Of a stretch of 64,000 bases of DNA, positions 59,098 to 64,000 are shown in pieces. The stretch comes from Hydrangea macrophylla (Eukaryota; Streptophyta; Magnoliopsida; Cornales; Hydrangeaceae): the NCBI GenBank assembly GCA_033977485.1, contig CM066995.1:48731162-48795161 (forward strand), in the 5' to 3' direction. The translations under genes and the position numbers were made by a program. Every line of letters starts with the position of its first letter. Position 1 is the first letter of the stretch. The notes under the pieces were generated by a model, which worked only from the letters and a program-made list of their open reading frames with translations, made no database searches and was not told the origin of the DNA.

Positions 59098-60586
59098 TGA
59101 TGGAAAAACCGGTTTAAGTTAAAAGTTTAAATGCGCAGCGAAAAAGTCAAGTTATAAAACTTAATGGTAGCCCAGGATCTACTACTCGTTAATTCCATAG
59201 GTGTGTACAAGAGGGGACAAGAGTTATACCTTAGTGTCTTGAACCCAATTCTGATTTTCTTCTTCTTCCTTGGTGATGCAGCAGCCTCCACTAGGTTGTC
59301 TTCACCCTTATGTCTCCTACGGATGCTTGCCCGAGAGACTAGAGATGGTGGGATCTCTAATAGAGAAGAAAAAGAAGGTTTGGGGCTCTAAAATAGTTTC
59401 TGCAGCTTCTGACGTTCTGAAACGACGAACTCTTTTTCCAGAACACAGCTGCCCTATTTATAGATTTCCAGAACCGACCAAGACTTCGAGCGATCGAAGA
59501 TCTTCGATCGATCGAACCATTCTCGATCGATCGAGACTGCCAAGACTTCAATCGATCGAACATACTTCAATCGATCGAACTTGTCTTGACAACTTCCTCA
59601 TGTGTCTTTCCAAGTATCCTGGCGGAGCTAAGAGTGGGACATCCTAGGCTCTTTATTGTTGGCTCAGACCAGTTGTTAATTACCATGACCAAACTCTTTG
59701 ATCATCAAACTAACTAACTGGTCAATTAACGTTTACTCCACTATAAAAGGATAACTGAACTCCAACGCAAAAGAACATATCCGAAGCGATAACTAGACTT
59801 GTATGTTGTACTAATGTCCCTCTACCTTCAGCATTCGTAATCATATTCAGGTAGTCGGACAACTGTTACTGTCAACCTGAATCATGATTACTTCTTGTAT
59901 TCCTTGAGTCCCATTCACCTCTCATGTTTACCAAACATGTTGATAACTCTTATCAACAAGACTGCAGTACTCAGTAATCAACTTGGTGACATTCTCAAGG
60001 GAATGCTTACTCTGAAACAGAGGGTAGATTCTGTCTTGACAATATATGTTCACAACCCTATGATTATGACATACCCAAGATACCCAGGTGTTGATCTTCT
60101 ATAGACCTCACTGATTGGTAAGTCAAAACAGCCATATCCACATTCTGTGTTCATAATCGTCTCAAGATTAAGAACAAGTACCTTATACAAGTTATGAGTT
60201 CCAATCGACTCATTGACAGTCTTGAGTGTCAATAGGAAAGCTCAGGTACGTCAATGCACTATAAGCACTAGCATGTTAACTACGAGTTAAACTCTAGTGA
60301 TTAAGATTAATCACTCCATCCAATGGTAGTTAATCATGCTACAGTGTAAACCTAATGAGATATCCAGTCTCATCATCCACTGTGACACATTCTAAGTAAC
60401 AAAGAATAGTAATTCGTATCTCACTTGTATGCATCTCATACATACACGAATTACTTTCTATGATACTTAAGGATAACAATCATCTCATGAAAGAAACATA
60501 CATAACTAAATGTAAAGCTGATATCCATATATTAAAATGTCAATGTCTCATATATAAAGTAATGGTTTGAGGGCACAAACCCAACA
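59098..60586 (-). mobile_element. Solo LTR of a copia family related to the young element
   Basis: 1489 bp, TGATGGAAAAACCGG...AACCCAACA, flanked by a perfect TTATA duplication (59093-59097 and 60587-60591). It is collinear with the 1515 bp LTRs of the young copia element (AAATGCGCAGCG, GGATCTACTACTCGTTAA, TGCCCTATTTATAGAT, CAAGATACCCAGGTGTTGAT) but clearly diverged. It carries its own TTCGATCGATCGAA cluster at 59485-59580. With no interior present, it arose by LTR-LTR recombination. Confidence 0.9.
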
Positions 60587-62521
60587 TTATACTCACCCTC
60601 ACACACATTCACTCTCTAGAGAAGAGAAGAAGAGGAAGAAGGGAAGAACAAGAAGAAGAGAAAGAGAGAGCTAGATAAAGAAGAGAGAAAGAGAAGAAAG
60701 AGAGAAGAAGATTGGGTTTTCAAGCTCACACACAAGCCAAACATACCTTAGGTGAGTCCTAACTCACTTGGTCCCTCTATTTGATTTTTATACAAGTTGA
60801 TATGAAGTTTAGATGTGTTAAATGCATGATTTCTATGTTTATATATGCTATTTTTATAATCTTCTAGTGAAGACAAAGTGCCAATCGATTGGCATAATTA
60901 CCAATCGATTGCCATCAGTCTTATCCCAATCGATTGGATAGAATTCCAATCGATTGACATTGTTTTAGACCCAATCGATTGCTAGTTTCCTCAATCGATT
61001 GTTATGATTTTTGTTCCAATCGATTGGACCTTATCCCAATCGATTGATATGGGCAGAACATGGATTCCTTTGCCTATTTATTATATTAAGGGTTCAAATG
61101 TTCGATTCTCGATTCATATTTAAGTTATGCGATTTTGGGTTGAGCAGGGATAATGTAACAACAGAAGATAAGTATTATTAAGAATAATGGATTATTGTGA
61201 CGACGTGGGTGACATGTTGATTTTCGGTAGGAGTTTGATATCAATTTCTTTTAATCAGAGTAGTCAGGCCACATTGGGAATTGTCATGTGTCGATGATAG
61301 AATGTAACTTAGGTTGGTTTGACAAGTTCTGGGAATGGTACGTGAATGGACGTTTGGTTATGATAAGTTCTTAAAAGCCGGTAAACTAATAAATGTTCTT
61401 AAAAGGCGATGAACTGGACTAATAGGGTAAATCTAAGGATTGATGATATGCTCTTAAACGCCGGTGAACTAATAAATGTTCTTAAAAGGCAGTGAGCTGG
61501 GATGTATGATAGATGACGCTGAGTTGTGGCAATAAATGATATGCCTTGTTCGAAACGTTGTGTCCCTGGAATTTGGTGAGCAGGATATACTGTTCTTAAA
61601 AGCTGGGGACGAAATGATATGGAGTCCATGATATGCGGTGAGTTGGATATATTGCTCTTAAAAGCGATGGACGAAATAAGGATGTATCCCTAGTGTTAAA
61701 CGATTGAGTTTGTTCTTTCTGGAAAGAGTATGTTGATATCGGTCTTCAGTTAACAAGACGATAAGGGTTGGTTAACGACGATGAATAGAGGAGCAAGATA
61801 TTATTATAATAGCACTTATCTCGTGTCTTCATAAACTTGTTTTACCTCACATGATTAGTACCTTGTTAGTTTATGCTCACTCAGCTCTCAGTAAGCTAAC
61901 AACCTTTATTGCCTGGACCTTTCCCTGTCCAGAATATCCTATACCTAATTCTGTAGGTGATAGATCCTACAACGACGGTTACTATCTGGGAAATGAGTAC
62001 ATAGAGAGTGGCCCCACTGATGACACTTATGCCGGGGAGGATTACTTTGCTGATGTTTACGCTAGCTGAGGATCTGGAGAAAGCTCATAGTTTATTTGTT
62101 ATGTTTAGACTATTTTGTTATATTTGGTACTTGGGCATATGTTGCTTCCAAACCTTATATATACTTCCGCTGTAGCTTTAATGTTGTTATAACTATGATG
62201 TTTGTAATAAAAGCAATGGCTATTATATCCAGTTTGTTTTTATTACTATTCTCGTTGTAGACTAGTACTGTATGGTGTGGATCATTAGTGGCATTGACCC
62301 GTCATTCCCTATGGACCCAAAAAGGAAATTTATTTTTCTCTATTTTTACTGCTCCGGGGCGTGACAGGGATTTTTGGTACCAGAGCTCTAGGTTGTGATA
62401 GTTTCGTTCACTAACGATTCCACACCATTTGGTCCTAGCATTTAAGATTTCCTGAGATGAGATATGAGTTTGAGATAAGTTCGCCCTTTTGACGATAGAT
62501 AGTTTTTCTTAGTAGGATAGC

Positions 62522-63370
62522 ATGGATCCAGAGTTTCATTGATTTGTGGATGACTCTTATGGAGGACACGTGATCCAAGGGGATACCGTGGAGCTAGTTG
62601 ACCCAGAGTGTTAGCAAGATCGTGTACATCAGATAGCCAGTCGTTATTTGGAGGAGGATACGTGGAAGGCCCTCTATGTTGATGTACGGACTCACCCGAC
62701 CCAGATGTGTATGGATGCTTACCATTCTGCAAGAATTGTCAGAGATATTCACTAGGAGATTTTACGTTTGATCCAGAGTAAGGTGGATATGGACGCTATT
62801 GAGCTTTGGACAATTCTTGGGGGACCTATTGAGGTAGCACCTGTAGTAGCACCACCATCACGAGTGCTCGAGGTACCCATTCCAGAGCCACATGAGAAGC
62901 CTGAGGAGCTAGAGTTACCAGAGGTCGAGCTGATGGTAGAGGCTGACCCAGAGGAGGACTTAGGAGTAGTGGGAGATGAGATTTTGGAGGACATTACAGT
63001 TGAACCTGAGGTAGAGGAGGTAGTCGTACCCGAGATACCCGTGGTGTTTGATTTACCAGCAGGACCTGTACTTTATATGGCAGCTATTGCCAATATGGCA
63101 GCCGAGTGGGTAGCAGCGATGGTTGCACAGCCAGCTGGAGTTCCGATAGGACAAGTTACGTTAGCAGATACTATGGCTATTGTTGGGGATTTTGCTGAGT
63201 TAATTACCGATGTTGCCGAGCCAGCATTTGATGTTAAGGAGACGGAGGTTGACGACATGATAGTCGAGGACTGGGATATTGTGATGGTAGTAGGAGTAAC
63301 AACAGCACCAGTAGTAGGATCGGATGCTGACGACTTTTCAGCCAGTATTTGTAGGGGGTATAGTTTTTGA
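62522..63370 (+). pseudogene. Acidic leader ORF of the gypsy array, copy 2 (three stops)
   Basis: The same frame as copy 1, from ATG 62522. Stops occur at codon 7 (TGA), after DPEC (TAG) and after RDIH (TAG), each where copy 1 is open. From 62768 it is open to TGA 63370. Two acidic segments present in copy 1 are missing here; the total difference is 117 nt (39 codons), so frame is kept. The hydrophobic stretch (YMAAIANMAAEWVAAMVAQP) and the IPEIPVVF segment are well conserved. Confidence 0.62.
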
Positions 63371-63478
63371 TTAGTTATATCAGGACATGTTGTCCATAAG
63401 ATTTTTAGGAGCTTGAAAGATAGCTTTTTGACCATAGCTTTGTATAAGTATTATCAGTAGTAATCGTAGTATTGTAAC

Positions 63479-64000
63479 TGATGGAAAAACAGGTTTAAAT
63501 GGAAAGTTTAAACGCGCAGCGGAAAAATCAAGTTATGAAACTTTATTGGCATGCCTGGATCTACTACTCGTCAATTCTACAGATACGCACAAGAGGGGAC
63601 ACGAGTTATACCTTAGTGTCTTGAACCCAATTCTGATCTTCAACTTCCAGCAGCCTCCACTAGATGATCTTCACCCTTATGACTCTTGCGGATGCCTGCC
63701 AGAAAGACTAGGGTTGGTGGGAACCCTAATGGAGAGGATAGAGAAGGTTTTGGGACTCCAAAACAGTTTCTGCAGCTTCTGACGTTCAAAATGACGAACA
63801 ACCTTTTCAAGAACGCAGCTGCCCTATTTATAGATTCCCAGAACCGACCTAGACTTCGAGCGATCGAAGTGCCTTCGATCGATCGAACATTCGATCGATC
63901 GAACAATCTTCGATCGATCGAACCTTCAGACTTCAATCGATCGAGACATCTTCGATCGATCGAACCTGTCTGGACATCATCCTCAAGCATCTTTCCAAGC
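63479..64000 (-). mobile_element. Copia-family LTR, truncated by the window end
   Basis: It starts TGATGGAAAAACAGG, interrupting interior 2 of the gypsy array after GTATTGTAAC, and is collinear with 59098-59640. A TTCGATCGATCGAA cluster lies at 63855-63965. Whether it is a solo LTR or the 3' LTR of a full element cannot be seen here. Confidence 0.85.

Larger units (their letters stand above)
54834..62366 (+). repeat. Gypsy array LTR 2, interrupted twice
   Basis: Own sequence: 54834-55172, 59004-59097 and 60587-62366. It starts TGTAATATCC and ends GGGGCGTGACA. Compared with LTR 1 it lacks about 36 bp near 60960 and has many substitutions. The inserted blocks are a gypsy element (55173-59003) and a solo LTR (59098-60586). 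Confidence 0.85.
46533..63478 (+). mobile_element. Ty3-gypsy tandem array: LTR-internal-LTR-internal
   Basis: LTR 1 is 46533-48783; interior 1 is 48784-54833. LTR 2 is 54834-62366, of which about 2.2 kb is its own and the rest two nested elements. Interior 2 runs from 62367 to 63478, where another LTR begins. Each interior opens with GGGATTTTTGGTA(T/C)CAGAGCTC, the tRNA-Met-type primer site. Interior 1 ends with TTTTGAGGACGAAATCC just before LTR 2. Two interiors sharing a central LTR is the product expected from unequal recombination between elements. All ORFs are broken. RT, RNase H, integrase order and the C-terminal end resemble Tekay/Del-type chromoviruses. Confidence 0.85.

Overview
This is a plant nuclear window, most likely from a eudicot; I cannot name the species. 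The evidence is a single intron-containing NAC transcription factor gene, spliceosomal GT..AG junctions, tRNA-Met-primed Ty1-copia and Ty3-gypsy elements, a Helitron, a Stowaway-type MITE and a CACTA terminus. It is transposon-dominated: one convincing host gene in 64 kb, the rest repeats of several ages inserted into one another.

Left third (1-22.8 kb). 1-3.95 kb is AT-rich decayed repeat with one small two-exon gene fragment. 3953-6394 is a Helitron on the minus strand, present as a head-to-tail dimer with one 5' TC end, one 3' CTAG end and an A|T insertion site. It ends 288 bp upstream of the NAC start codon. The NAC gene (exons 6683-7052, 11290-11576, 11722-12390) encodes 441 residues. 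Its 4.2 kb first intron holds degenerate tandem repeats, a non-autonomous LTR element (8404-10955) with a small TRIM-like module, and a foldback element. Then come a possible DNA transposon with scattered GTGAGAAATTTCTCAC palindromes (13.1-16.05 kb), a TRIM fragment, a dead copia element (17344-21574, minus) and a Stowaway MITE (21589-21838).

Middle (22.8-45.7 kb). This is a Russian-doll nest. A small LTR element (22807 to beyond 45749) is split by a solo gypsy LTR (23527-24536 plus 42787-44478). That LTR is split by a gypsy element with 3.2 kb LTRs (24537-42781, target duplication ATACT). The gypsy element is split by a young copia element (30923-38944, duplication GTACA, equal 1515 bp LTRs). 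The copia element keeps an open gag ORF but has wrecked pol.

Right third (45.7-64 kb). The outermost LTR is cut at 45750 by a CACTA-type terminus with subterminal repeats. That in turn is cut at 46533 by a gypsy array of the form LTR-internal-LTR-internal. Its second LTR carries a gag-only gypsy element (55173-59003) and a solo copia-type LTR (59098-60586, duplication TTATA). A further LTR of the latter family starts at 63479 and runs off the window.

Most notable observations: an acidic leader ORF between primer site and gag, seen in two gypsy elements and preserved in frame in two diverged copies; clusters of ATCGAT-centred palindromes in the LTRs of two unrelated retrotransposon superfamilies; a young copia insertion that cannot encode its own pol; the tandem Helitron abutting the NAC promoter; and a U5-like motif pair shared between a copia-type and a gypsy element. 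Alignments are by eye; terminus coordinates may be off by a few bases except where a target duplication fixes them.
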